Below are positions 1-11,060 of a DNA stretch of 22,427 nt, piece after piece; within the stretch, counting starts at the first letter, position 1; each line of letters begins with the position of its first letter. This stretch comes from Elysia marginata (lineage: Eukaryota > Mollusca > Gastropoda > Plakobranchidae). The stretch is from the NCBI GenBank assembly GCA_019649035.1, contig BMAT01007350.1, forward strand, positions 105,025 to 127,451. Direction: 5' to 3'. The notes beneath the pieces are model-generated. The model was not told the origin of the DNA. It saw nothing but the letters and a program-made list of their open reading frames with translations, and did not search any database. The translations under genes and the position numbers were made by a program.

Positions 1-2035
1 AAAAAATTTGACTTTTGAGCATCCGCTAAACTTTCAGAGCCTTTTCTTGACTTACCACTCAATTGGACAGAATGAAGGGCAAATAGGCTTTAAGTGTAAA
101 TGCCCAACATGTCTGCCTTCAGTATGATTCAAACCTTAGACTTATAGTAACTCCGGCACCCACCTCCTTGCCACTTAGAGAAATGTAGCTTATTCTTATA
201 TCATGTTGCCACTGTGCTCCTTTGAAATGAATGGTCTAACTGACTTGCTTACTTTAACGGGAAGATCTAAATCGCACCAAAGGCAACCATTAAAACTGTA
301 AGCGCACCAACATTTAGCCATAAACAACAAGCACAGATAACATTTTAAGGTATGCTTCATGTAAATTATGAATCTAAAGATCAAAATAAACAGTGGAAGC
401 AGCCACTGTCAATCCACTGCTAATTTCATACCTTTAGAATCTTTCAACAGTTTTTTCCTCTTTGTCTTTGTATTTTATTTATCAACATTCTTAGATACTG
501 ACATTATATCGATCTTCAAAAGCATGTTAATATATATTAAAAACAGATGACACTTTATTTTAGTTTATGTAAAGTTCTCAAAACTTAAACAAAAGTTTAG
601 CAAAAGTAACAAAGCTTTTTTTTTATATTAGGGGAAACTTAAGAAACCTTGTTAAAAAAAGCAATAATAATTTTTCATTGAATACTGTTTTAATGCTAAT
701 GCAGTTAAAAACAATTTTAATTTTTTTTCACTGTTTTATTTCTAACTTTCTGAAATTTATTGTTCATAATTTGTTAATGAAAACTTGCTTGGATCTTTCT
801 GCATGTACGATCAGGTAAAATATGCCTCAAAATTTACTATTTTATATTGTGGGAGGGAGGGAAACATGGACATTGTAAGGTGTGTGAAATGACAAAGACT
901 TGTTGACCTCATTGAAAGAAATAGGATTTGTAAGCAGTACAAGATTGTGCATGTCAATGATGTGAGAATCAGTGTACAAGAATGGATTGAATTCCTTGAA
1001 ATCACATTTCTAATAATAACTTAAAAATTAATTTGGTTTTATAAATTTTGAGCTTGGCCAGAGTAGTTTTCAAAAGGAAAGAGTTGATTGGGCATCAAAA
1101 ACTTATAATGCTTTAATTTAAGTTAACCTAATATAATAATTTATCCAAATTTTTTTTTTCAAAGGATTCCAGTATACTCTTACAGAGTAATATTTTTTTA
1201 CAGGCAAACAGCTTGTGCCATGAAGCAGCTGTTCATTGTTTTAGTATGTGAATTGTAAAAGCTTTTTTTTCCTGGGCTGGCTATAGTCATGCTTTTAGTT
1301 GTTAACATCAGTTTTTCAATTTGTATTTGTCTTTAAAAATAAAAAGAGATTTGAAACAGTCGCAATTGATGCTCCTAAAGAGGATGGATAAACTATGTTA
1401 TTTTATAATACATTGCAACAATATGTATAACAAATTAAAATGTTTAATATAATTGTAGTATTTTGGGGCATTTTTTTTTCAATTTGTAGGGTGGAAGAAA
1501 TGCATCAACCAATAAAAGTAAATTAAGGAAAATGTTTTTAACCATGAAACATTGGTTTTGGGAAAAAATTTAATCATATGCAATCAATCAATATGTTTCA
1601 TCTGTTTTGAATATGATTTAGATTATCATTTTAGTTGTTAATGAACCTTCTTGCCGTAGTTGGTAATGAGCCTTTTTGCCTTCACATAGATGTATTTTGT
1701 CTGAACAGTTTTCAGTCACCGCTTTTTTCCAATACTATCTTATTCTTAAAATCATAAACAGTCATTTGCACTATCTCGTAATTTGTATGGTAGAGACCAT
1801 TAGCTACCATGCAGGATTAATTGTAAATGTAATCATGTCATAAACCTGTAGAATGTAGCTTTGTCTGTGATTTTATCCTGATTTTACAGAATTTTCTATT
1901 TTTTTATCCTTTGCTTTCCCACACCAATTTGTCCCTTTATGTTTTGGAAAGCAAAGTGCATGTATGGTGGTTAAGGAAACTCTGCTTTGCTAGCTATGCT
2001 TATAATATCCCTTTTCATTTTCGTTTTCCTGCCAG
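1..2035 (+). other. Intron (3' part) of the plus-strand gene; no exon found
   Basis: About 2 kb of AT-rich, T-rich sequence upstream of the first supported exon. It ends in a pyrimidine-rich stretch and the acceptor TTTTCCTGCCAG at 2024-2035. Short open frames here (for example 196-384 minus and 811-1005 minus) are low-complexity and have no recognisable domain. I see no promoter, RNA gene or transposon end in it. An upstream exon must exist left of this window or be hidden here, because the exon at 2036 begins in the middle of a codon. Confidence 0.6.
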
Positions 2036-2144
2036 GCATCCTGGAAAATGAATCTTGTGAAAATCACGATTTCAGCTATGTTATGCATACAGTAGCAGAA
2101 GATCTGCAAGACCAGTTCCCTCCGGGTGGGGGCTATCACAGCAA
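2036..2144 (+). CDS. Internal exon, C-terminal region of an unrecognised protein
   Basis: A 109-bp internal exon with acceptor CCTGCCAG before 2036 and donor CAA|GTGGGT after 2144. It begins with the last two bases of a split codon (phase 1 intron). It encodes 35 complete residues running from ILENESCENHDFSYVMHTVA to FPPGGGYHS and ends with two bases of a lysine codon. The segment is acidic, with a probable helix (YVMHTVAEDLQDQF) followed by a glycine-rich turn (PPGGG). Splicing to 4519 leaves the frame open, whereas the competing donor at 2149 would run straight into a stop, so 2144 is the supported end. Codon use is clearly more coding-like and GC-richer than the flanks. I do not recognise the family and assign no function. 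Confidence 0.75.
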
Positions 2145-4518
2145 GTGGGTGATGCTTTGTAGTAAATTCATCAATCCTTAATTAAAAGTCTTTGATCATT
2201 GATATTCAAGTTTGCTTGAGAGAGAAAAAAAAAAGCTGACACCCAAACATGTGTGAAAACCTTCATCACAGTTTAGTTGTAGAAAATGGAAATCAAGTGA
2301 AGTCTAACAGCTTCTTGTAATAGCAAACTAACAAGGAAGGTTGTTTTTTAAGACATAAAATATGCAAGCAAACAATACTAGTCTTTTAGTAAATAAATGG
2401 CTAAAACTATTAGAGGCCTATGCAGCTATAGAAGTTATTATCTCCATATTTTACATTAAATGTTTATTCTCTATATCAGTTTATGTTACGTTGGATGTTA
2501 TTTGAGCTAGCCCATTATTCTGCATCTATGAGGTCAACTTTTTTCATAAGACTAAGTACATGAAAATCCATTTGATATCAACCCTTTGTAAATTAAATTC
2601 TAGTATGGCAACAACAACAAAAAAAAAAGATTTTTGTTTCTTTTTCTCTCTACTTTGTGACTTTTCTTTATAAAAAGATTTGGTTTTGAAACTCTTCTTG
2701 AGACATTTAAGCAATGCAAACACTTTTAATAACTTTTGTCAAAAGGTAACCACCGGTAGAAACAACAGTTCATATTTTCTTTACTGTTTATATAGAGTTG
2801 AATAAGTAAATTAAAAAATTATCTTTCAGTGTTAGTTTTGCAAGCCCATAGTTTCTAGAAAAGCTTGAATACAAATTCTATCCCATGCTTTAGCCTGTAA
2901 CTGTAAAATATCAAGTGCAGTCCCTTATCATTTCCAACATACTAATAAACCTCCTCTGAAGACAAACTCATGACAGGTCTAAGCAGTTTTTAAAATTTGA
3001 TGTCAACAGGATTGGAGATCTCAATTGAGATCTTAAGATCATTAGAACACTAACTTGTGCTCAAGTTTATTTTCCAGCTTAAAAATTTTTTTTGAATACT
3101 GTGACTTTGGCAGAAGCCATTATGTCTACATTTAGTTTTCTAAGATTAAAAATATCAGCAACATTTTTAAAATATTTATCCAGGGATGCCAATTTTCTGT
3201 AAAAACACATAAATCTCTATATTTTGTTTTGTTCCGTGCAGATCCATATTTTTATTTTGCTAAGTACAAGTTGGTAGTTTTGATAGTATCCTTAAAAAAA
3301 CTAAACATTTGGAGAACGGAAGAAGAACATTGTCGATCTCGAAATTTAAGTAATGAAGCAATATTAAAACGATGCTAACTGTTAACAGCGCCAAATAAGT
3401 ATTAAGTTGTTGTGTCTACCTTTCGGGAACTTCATTTGTCATTCCCATCTAGCATTAAGAACTGTACCGATGGTTCTTCACTATCTTTAGTGATTCTCCA
3501 AAATCAAGACCTAAACTGGATTGGTTTGTAATCTCTTGTCCATTTTCAGAGAGAAAAACAGTCATCTAAATCCTATCTATATTTAGATGTCATTTAGGTC
3601 TGCAATGACTACATAAGTTATCTTCACACATTCCAATTTCTATGCTACTTCACTGCTACTAGATCTAGTCCTGTGTCCTGGTATCCATGATATAGACAAT
3701 GATTCGGTGTTGTTTTTAATGAGAATATGTCTGTTTCCATTATTAATGCTCAGTATCCGATATACAACACAAATTGGAAATAAGAATGTTTTCTAATTTT
3801 CAATAACATACATGCTTTTTGTACTTCCACTGTTTCGCTTTAATGTTGGAGGAAAATGGGAGAATAAGTACGGAATCGAAAAGTATTAATCAGGATTTAA
3901 GATTTGAAATCTACGGTGTGATTTATTCAAAGTCAACACTTTGAAATATCTAACTTGTGACATCCGATTCATTCGGATTTTTTTTAGAGGTAACCGAAAC
4001 AAGTGCAGTGTATTTTTTCTCAATATCATACAAACTTTACTAACTTATGAGGGTATGAAAATTTCTTTAACAACTTCACTTGTCTGTAACATGAATGCTG
4101 TATATTTGTTTACCAATATTGATGAATTGAGATGTATCGTTAGATGTGTGTTTGTGCTTTCATTTTTGGTTGTAACTTTCAATTTTATTTTTATTTGTGA
4201 AACTTGTAATAGACCTAGTTCTTGTGCAATTCATGTCTTCTTTGCTTAAACCCTATCATGCTCTAACCATTAAAGCTGCCCTGACCATTTCATTTTTAAT
4301 GTTACAATTGATTTGGAAAACTTTGAAAAATATATATTCATTGCTTTTAATATTTCATTAGGGGCATATGGCAGAAAAAATTGCTTTTCACAACTGCTAA
4401 TGATGGCCAAGACAAAATAAAATTTCAGTAAAAACGGTGTAGCAACAAAGCTTGCATGCTTATTTATAGTTTTAAATTTTGCATTCTAGTTTCAAGTCTT
4501 TAACTTTCCCCTCCTCAG
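2145..4518 (+). other. Intron, phase 2, about 2.4 kb
   Basis: The intron starts GTGGGT and ends in a pyrimidine-rich tract, CTTTCCCCTCCTCAG (4504-4518). It is AT-rich and T-rich. It contains an 18-bp perfect palindrome at 3016-3033. A 102-codon open frame at 3941-4249 is T-rich, hydrophobic by composition and lacks any domain, so I do not call it a gene. No RNA gene or transposon terminus was seen. Confidence 0.65.
3016..3033. repeat. 18-bp perfect palindrome
   Basis: AGATCTCAATTGAGATCT equals its own reverse complement. It lies in the 2.4-kb intron. It could be a dimeric factor site or chance. No flanking element supports a function. Confidence 0.6.
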
Positions 4519-4573
4519 AAAATCAGTGATTGAAAGTGTTTACCGTAAACTCAGGCCAAATGAAGAACAAGAT
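4519..4573 (+). CDS. Internal exon, near C-terminus of the same unrecognised protein
   Basis: A 55-bp exon with a strong acceptor (CCCCTCCTCAG|A) and a near-consensus donor (GAT|GTGAGT). Its first base completes the lysine codon split at 2144. It then encodes KSVIESVYRKLRPNEEQD and ends on a complete codon (phase 0). Joined to the previous exon the peptide reads GYHSKKSVIESVYRKL, a basic amphipathic helix followed by an acidic tail. The small size, matching phase and good splice sites make it a convincing exon. The protein family is not recognised. Confidence 0.75.
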
Positions 4574-5292
4574 GTGAGTAGTGAAACTTTTTTTTTTCAA
4601 TTTTGTCATGTTGAGTGAACTGTTATGCAATGTAGTTTACTAAGGATGAAATTTAATTACTGTTCAGTAATGTTGAGAGTGATTTCCAGTATTTTTAGAT
4701 GTGAGGTGATCAGGATAAATCAGACACTGGTTAGAATTTTTACATACTGAGTTATTAACATCTATATTTAAAAAAATAGTGTGGGAGACAATGATTTTGT
4801 TTTAAGCCTACATTTTTTTTTTTGCACAGTGCTGCAAATTTGAAGAATGGTTAAAGGGGCCAATTTTATGTTGATAGGCAGCATCATTCACTTTTCCAGG
4901 GACATGCACCAAAGTCTGCAAATTTTGTGGGTTATTCATAGAGATGTCAATCTTCTTAGTTTTTTTTTCCATAATTTTACAAAAAATTAACGCCTTTATT
5001 ATTTGTAAAACGCTGTTGTCTCATGCCACAATAGAGAGGCAGATGATCGCAGAATGATCTAAATCTAAGTGGAGGTTTGTGACCTGAAATTTGGAAGGGT
5101 ACATTAACTGGTGAATGAGTCCATATTATTGTTTATTAATCTAAATTCAATCTGAGAAAGGTCCTTTTCAACATTTAAAATCTGAATACTCTCCAAACTC
5201 TAGATTCGAAGCCTAGCCATTTTCAGTCTAATCTTCCCTCACAAGCCAGACACAACCGCCATCACTTCCTTTATATTGTCTAAATCATCAGA

Positions 5293-5390
5293 GCGCCATT
5301 GGCGCAATCGGTAGAAGGTCATGCTAATATTAATAATAATGTCAAAGTTGAGATGTGGGACGGTCTGGGGTTTGATCCCCACACTTGCCA
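5293..5390 (+). repeat. tRNA-like sequence, probable SINE head or tRNA pseudogene
   Basis: TGGCGCAATCGG at 5300-5311 matches the tRNA/RNA polymerase III A box. GGTTTGATCCC at 5369-5379 matches the B box, with one change from GGTTCGATCCC. A T-arm-like stem is possible around the B box. The A to B spacing is enlarged by an AT-rich insert (about 5323-5345), and the 5' segment GCGCCAT finds no matching 3' acceptor strand. It is therefore not an intact tRNA. A tRNA-derived SINE head is the best reading, but no second copy occurs in this window to define its ends. Confidence 0.5.
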
Positions 5391-5821
5391 ACTTATTAAA
5401 AAAATTCCCCAAAACAAGTGTTAGGCCTTTTCTTATTTTTCCAATTAACTTAGTTATATGGTTTAATGTATTTTCTTTTTATTAAAGGCTAGCTTTATCA
5501 TCTTATCTTCTTTAATTAGACGAACAGCATGGACTGTGTAAGGAAATTTTGACTGGGGTTGGCGACTCTCATATCAGGATCGTATTTTCTCCGCAACCAA
5601 TCCCAAACAATTACAATCTGATGTCTGTTTTCACCTTTATTTAAACCAATTCCATTGTTTTTGCGAAATTTGCAGGTACCTTACTAGTTAATTAAAATTT
5701 TTCTTATTATTATGCCGCACCTGGCCTGGAATTTTGACATTTGGACATGGAAATTCCTGGAAACACCCTGGAATTTGATAGCCTGGTGGCTGCACGAACC
5801 CTGTGGTTTTATGAATGTAAA

Positions 5822-6130
5822 CAGGGAAACCTCCAAAATCAGTGTGGTTGTTCCAAAGTCTCATAATTTGAAGTTTTCTCAGAGTGAGACTGCTTCCCCC
5901 CCTTTGGCTTTGTTACAGGTCCAATCTTGTATTAGACATATAAAATTATTAGAAGATTTTCCTTTTATTTATTAGCTTCTGAGCAAAGCTACCATCCCAA
6001 AACCACTGAATTTCTTAGTTTGAGCAAAGCTACCATCCCCAAACCGCTGAGTTTCTTAGTTTTTAGAAGGGTCAGTGAGAGAGGGAGGTTTTAATACTAG
6101 TAATAGAGCAGAACAAAATCTGAGTAAATT
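5822..6130 (+). repeat. Degenerate fragment related to the TIR element at 12304-13062
   Basis: The left part shares a 17-bp exact match (5825-5841, GGAAACCTCCAAAATCA) with the left end of the 12304 element (12308-12324). The right part shares an exact 28-bp match (6076-6103) with that element's right half (12933-12960). Order and orientation are conserved, so this is a second, shorter copy with an internal deletion. It sits inside the last intron of the plus-strand gene. Its right terminus is not clear. Confidence 0.5.
5981..6062 (+). repeat. 41-bp tandem duplication
   Basis: Two adjacent 41-bp units, 5981-6021 and 6022-6062, each begin GAGCAAAGCTACCATCCC and end TTTCTTAGTTT. They differ at three positions. 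The array lies inside the transposon-derived fragment 5822-6130. Confidence 0.9.
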
Positions 6131-6608
6131 AAACGAAATTCCTTGTGCATAAAATAAATCCACTTTAAGCCTAAGTTATAGTCCATTACAAAGAGAATTG
6201 AATTATGAAATCGTAATGAGGTGCGTGATAAACTTTAAATTTATGTATATCAAAATTCCATTTTGTTCCCCTTTTATATAAAATGTCAATTTTCTCAATG
6301 TGGCAACTCAAGTGATCTTGTGTTTCTGCTTTTTCTTTTCTTTTACCCATGAATGTCTGTGTAATAATCATGGACGCCAAATTTAAGGGTTTTTAAGACT
6401 TAATTTATTTCAGGTTTGTCCATCCATTTATTATTAATTGCTCAAAAGTCTATGCCATTTTAAAATACAGTATGCAATACTAGGCTTATTTTCAGGTGCT
6501 TTTTTTTTCTCAAAACCATTTGGCATCCCGAATAATTCCAGTATAGTTTTGTCAATGGATTCATTCAAGCAAATGTTTTTTGTTTCAAACTTTCATTTTT
6601 TCTATTAG

Positions 6609-6623
6609 GATGATCTGGCGTGA
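6609..6623 (+). CDS. Terminal coding exon (DDLA, stop) of the unrecognised plus-strand protein
   Basis: The acceptor is TTTTTTCTATTAG, preceded by a long pyrimidine-rich tract (about 6578-6608). Reading on in phase 0 from the exon ending at 4573 gives GAT GAT CTG GCG and then TGA. The predicted C-terminus is therefore RKLRPNEEQDDDLA. The very short coding part makes the call depend on the splice site and the phase match. The acidic continuation of an already acidic tail supports it modestly. The exon should continue as 3' UTR. Other phase-0 plus-strand frames at 11520 and 19301 could in principle be alternative last exons, but are much further away. Confidence 0.5.
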   Translation, partial: DDLA

Positions 6624-7030
6624 CTTAAATGTGATGAATGACAACGATGCTTCGGCAGCTGGAAGAATCCAATGTTTGAAGTTCTTCCACGCCTCATCTA
6701 TAAGGTTCCCTTCATGTCTATAGTCATAAGGCCAGAAGAGTTTGTCAACTCATGTACTTTAGGGTATTCTCGGCAAGTTATTGTTTGAAGCGGGAAATCT
6801 GTTTCCCGTCAAAGGTGAAGCAGATTTTTGGTTTCAATTTAAGACTGCACCATAGTATATAGTATTTTCAAATAAGGAAAGTATAAGACTGCATCAAGTC
6901 TTAACCCTTTTCTTTTTTCCTCTAGACCTGTGGCAAGAAAAAATATGTCTAGATGCAAATTCTATTTATGTGTGTATGTGTGTCAGTAAAAATTGCGTGT
7001 CTGCAAATGTTTAGTTTTAAATGTACAAGC

Positions 7031-7194
7031 CAGTCCGGATGTTTCAAACCCAATGGGATCAAAATATAAATTTGAATTATTCAAAATTTGAACTTTCAAT
7101 ATACATTTCAAAAGGAAAATATCAGTAATCTGAATACAGTTTGAGTTCATCAAGTGTTCAAATTATCTGGGTTTAAATTATTTGGACTCCAGTG
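7031..7194. mobile_element. Small non-autonomous element with terminal inverted repeats
   Basis: The left end at 7032-7052 (AGTCCGGATGTTTCAAACCC and one more base) and the reverse complement of 7168-7188 (AGTCCAAATAATTTAAACCC and one more base) match at 16 of 21 positions. The right end runs into GGACTCCAGTG. The interior (about 120 bp) is AT-rich with several TTTGAA or TTCAAA motifs and codes for nothing. The style of the ends resembles pogo/Tigger-like MITEs, but no clear TA target duplication is visible. Confidence 0.5.
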
Positions 7195-7697
7195 TATGTG
7201 ATAGTTTGTACGGATCGATCAGATTGTGATGGTATAAAATTGTTCATTACAAATCTAGATAAATTTTTTTCAGCTGTAGAATTGTTTTTAAATATACAGT
7301 TGTTATGTAAAGAAAGAGTTGTTTGCATTTTGCCTTTTATTTCATTTTCTTCTTGCATACAATACATATATACATGTAATTAAAAGATACTGGTATTTGA
7401 TGCTGAATTTTCTTATGTGTAAATTTCAATTATTTTTTTTTCATGTAATGATATTTGCTGATAAAAGTGTAACACAAGCCCATTCATCTGTTGCATTAAT
7501 TTGAATTGTCCTTTTGTAGTGAAGAAAAGTGAAAATTTAATATGATCATGAGATTTATATACTGTTCTTTCCTCATTTACAAATTTGTTTTGTTTTGTAT
7601 TTTCTGAGAACCATTACAAATTGTTATATGCTGATCTAATTAAATCATTTTTCATTTTCGAAATTCTGTATGCCTGTGCAACATAGTTTTAGCCTAT

Positions 7698-7874
7698 CTA
7701 CTGCCTTATCCCTGAGATTCTTCAGTCATACCCAATTTCTCTTTTGAAGCTTAATAGCAGGTAAGCAAGATTCAAATGCATATTATTTTGCTTAGATAGA
7801 CTGAGGCTCAGGAATACAAGCTAAAAAAAAAGTTTTTTTTCTTCTAAATCTCATCTCCCTAGGCAGTAGATTCA
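7698..7874. repeat. Imperfect inverted repeat with about 120-bp loop
   Basis: ATCTACTGCCT near 7698 reappears as its reverse complement near 7874. The following bases (TGAGAT and further) also match with small offsets, giving arms of about 30 bp. The interior contains no gene. It may be a tiny MITE or a transcript hairpin within the presumed 3' UTR. Confidence 0.35.
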
Positions 7875-9400
7875 TGGTCATGTTGGCTTTTTGTGTATGT
7901 GTGTAAGAGTGATCTTTTGGTCAGGGCGCTTGGATGACAGGCATGGAGTGACACCCAATTCATAACACGTATTGATTATGTCTTTAATGTTATTAGGTTA
8001 ATCTATATTGTTAATACCTAGGATTAGACTTATGATTTAGCTTTTGTATAGCTCTCTTTGTATTAGTAATTTCTTTTTTTCATGTTTTGTGTGTGTTTAT
8101 TTGTGCCATACCTGTCCTTTCCGTCGTTATTTTAACATCTATGAAACAACTTGAGTAAAATTGTCAGTGGTAAAGATTTGTATTTCATAAGTTCATGTAA
8201 ATGTTTTTCATTCCACTATGATATGAGCAATATTGAGACACTGGGGAGGATCCAGAGATAACACCTTACATACTTACGTTAGTTTCATTAAAATGGAAAT
8301 TGTAGCAAGTTTCCTTCACAAAGTGGTTTACGCTTTTGGGCTGTATTGTGTAAAATTCTTTAAGTGTGTATAATGTTGTGAATAGAGTGCATCCAGACTT
8401 TTGAATCAAATACCTGTTTGTATTGCACTTGTTTGTTGCATTGATGAATTCACCAGAGATCTTTGACCAACGCACCACCACAGTTTGCATGAAAATATTT
8501 GGGACTTGGGGAAGGGGGAGCTAGCTGATTGTATATAAATAGATCTTGACATTAGGTTGTTTGTTTTCTTTTTACAAAGCAGATTAAATTTCTTCATCTG
8601 TTGTTGTAAAGAAGACGGCTGTCTCAGGTCAGCTAAAGGCTTAATGTTTGATACCAATAATGCTATACAATTATAGGCCCACTTGTTATTGGAGATTAGC
8701 AATGCACAGGGAAAGCCACACAGACTCATATGATTCATGCTCACTGCTGTGTGACTTTGTTGCAGCTTTTTCAGATAAAGCTTCCCAAGTCCCCCAAACT
8801 GTCATGAGGGTGTGCACTCATAACCTGGCTACCTCCCTTCATTATAGAAATATATGGATCATGTTTGTTGTGATATTTTTGGCTTTGTAACATCATTGGC
8901 CTAGCGCTGACACATAGAAAGTCTTGTCCTATATAGATTTGTTTGCTCTTTTATTGATCAACATGAATTTGTGTGCCTGGTTTAGACCTTTGTCATTATT
9001 TCTTTTCTTTTTAAATTTTTTAAAAAACTTTCCTGGAAATAGAGAGTGTGTGTGGTGATGTTTGAAAAATATAAATTTGCGAAGAAACCGTAAGGTATAT
9101 TGACATATATATTAAAGACATTTTCAGTTTTGTTCTTTTGTGTCTTGTTGCCTTTTTTATATTTATTGTCACTCTGCCATCAGAAGTAAATGATTATCAT
9201 TCAAACAGAAAATTTTGTTATTGGAAAAAGAGTACATAATTAAAGCAGTGCTAACAAAATAATACATAATTATCTATCTGAAAGTCAGTAGACTTGAGAA
9301 AAACGCAAAAGTTTACCAAATGGCTGCTTTGCTTTACAATATTTTTGATAATTAATTTTGATCGATCGAGCCGAGGTTTTCAATCTTTTAAGTAGGAATG

Positions 9401-10424
9401 ATGAGTTAATTAACAAGGTAATACTGTGGATCTTGCATCCAACAAAATTTGTGGGGAATTATGAGTTTGTCAAAGCCAAGGTTTGTTGAAAGCAAAGTCT
9501 CTTTTAAAGTAACCCAAAACGAACCAAAGATAAAAGTTCTACACTACCTATCAACCTTGAAACATTTAAAACAAAGAAAAGAACACACATAGTGCTGCAA
9601 GTTTTTGGAATGCTAGCAGGTTTTTCCTCTGATATATTCTATTTCTAATCACTCTCTTTAATACTGTGAAGGCTAAATCGCTGATTAAATGAAAAACATC
9701 AGAAATAAGGCTGAGAAAGACCAACCATTAGTTCCAGTTGCACTTTTACTTGTTTGTTGAAAACCAGATTTGTCTAAAATAGGTTTGTTCTAATACACTA
9801 CAAGGAAATTTGTAATGCTTAAAGAGAAAACATCGGGACTTTACTTCAGTTGATTAAATGCAAGGGTATATTAGATACAACTTACAAGTCCACTGTGCAG
9901 TAGTGCTCATCTACAGCAGGGTCTCTGAAGAATCCTGGTTGTTCCATATAAATATAAAGTCTATTAACCTGTGCATGGGTTTAAGTGGACAAAAATAGGC
10001 CTGAATATGGTTACAGCAGGAGGAATAGAGCAAAGTCTCAAGAAATTAGAGTAAAAATGTAATAAACTTTTCGGTTGTGTTCCTGAGGAATAATGAGGAA
10101 ATTGTCAAATGGAGGCTGTAAGATAATTGGAAAAGAGATTCCTATAAAAACTTCATAATGTAGGGCCTAGCTCTTAAAGAAACTGATGACAAAATATAGT
10201 TAATTTGGGCCACAGCTTTTAAAAACATTGATACATAAACATAATTTAGAAAATCCTTGTAAATTGTAAAACTAAACAAAAAAATTTTATGAAAATATCC
10301 CACAGCCTGAAACTCTGCTACATGTCGGCACTAAACACACTACATGCAAAACCCATGTCTACACTACAGAAGATTTTCTCTTATAAGGGTCATAAAAATT
10401 GTTGTGTTGATATACCACTAACCC
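9401..10424. other. Intergenic/convergent region; no gene seen
   Basis: Base composition switches here from T-rich to A-rich on the plus strand. No open frame or RNA gene is supported. AATAAA at 10061-10066 could end the plus-strand transcript. A 19-bp sequence at 10090-10108 recurs exactly at 11222-11240, beyond the gap. Confidence 0.4.
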
Positions 10425-11060
10425 NNNNNNNNNNNNNNNNNNNNNNNNNNNNNNNNNNNNNNNNNNNNNNNNNNNNNNNNNNNNNNNNNNNNNNNNNNNN
10501 NNNNNNNNNNNNNNNNNNNNNNNNNNNNNNNNNNNNNNNNNNNNNNNNNNNNNNNNNNNNNNNNNNNNNNNNNNNNNNNNNNNNNNNNNNNNNNNNNNNN
10601 NNNNNNNNNNNNNNNNNNNNNNNNNNNNNNNNNNNNNNNNNNNNNNNNNNNNNNNNNNNNNNNNNNNNNNNNNNNNNNNNNNNNNNNNNNNNNNNNNNNN
10701 NNNNNNNNNNNNNNNNNNNNNNNNNNNNNNNNNNNNNNNNNNNNNNNNNNNNNNNNNNNNNNNNNNNNNNNNNNNNNNNNNNNNNNNNNNNNNNNNNNNN
10801 NNNNNNNNNNNNNNNNNNNNNNNNNNNNNNNNNNNNNNNNNNNNNNNNNNNNNNNNNNNNNNNNNNNNNNNNNNNNNNNNNNNNNNNNNNNNNNNNNNNN
10901 NNNNNNNNNNNNNNNNNNNNNNNNNNNNNNNNNNNNNNNNNNNNNNNNNNNNNNNNNNNNNNNNNNNNNNNNNNNNNNNNNNNNNNNNNNNNNNNNNNNN
11001 NNNNNNNNNNNNNNNNNNNNNNNNNNNNNNNNNNNNNNNNNNNNNNNNNNNNNNNNNNNN
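10425..11060. other. Assembly gap (636 Ns)
   Basis: A continuous run of N. The apparent 270-codon open frame across it is an artefact of translating Ns. The first bases after the gap are a short direct repeat (AAAATTACGT at 11061-11070 and 11084-11093), which suggests the gap may lie in repeated DNA. Confidence 0.95.

Larger units (their letters stand above)
4574..6608 (+). other. Intron, phase 0, about 2.0 kb, repeat-bearing
   Basis: The intron runs from GTGAGT to a T-rich tract ending TTTTTTCTATTAG. It contains a tRNA-like SINE head (5293-5390), a stretch with several CCTGGAA motifs (about 5720-5790) and a transposon-related fragment (5822-6130). The 87-codon open frame at 5712-5975 lies within this repeat material and is not treated as a gene. 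Confidence 0.6.
6624..9400 (+). other. Probable 3' UTR and downstream region of the plus-strand gene
   Basis: T-rich, GT-rich sequence without a convincing open frame. It contains a small TIR element (7031-7194) and an imperfect inverted repeat (7698-7874). The first canonical AATAAA on the plus strand after the stop is at 10061-10066, about 3.4 kb away. A variant ATTAAA occurs at 7639-7644 and others follow, so the cleavage site cannot be placed. Open frames at 8266-8890 on both strands look like chance. Confidence 0.35.

Noticed and set aside
2149..2150. Alternative donor GTGATG for the first exon
   Set aside because: Using it changes the phase, and the next exon would then hit a stop after four codons.
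3941..4249. 102-codon plus-strand frame with hydrophobic segments
   Set aside because: The hydrophobicity follows from T-rich intron sequence. There is no domain, it overlaps no exon, and it sits between two well-supported exons of the plus-strand gene.
5712..5975. 87-codon plus-strand frame rich in tryptophan
   Set aside because: It runs across CCTGGAA-type repeat sequence and into the transposon-related fragment. No recognisable domain.
8266..8890. Cluster of 74- to 112-codon frames on both strands
   Set aside because: Overlapping open frames on opposite strands with no domain or splice support. Most likely untranslated sequence.
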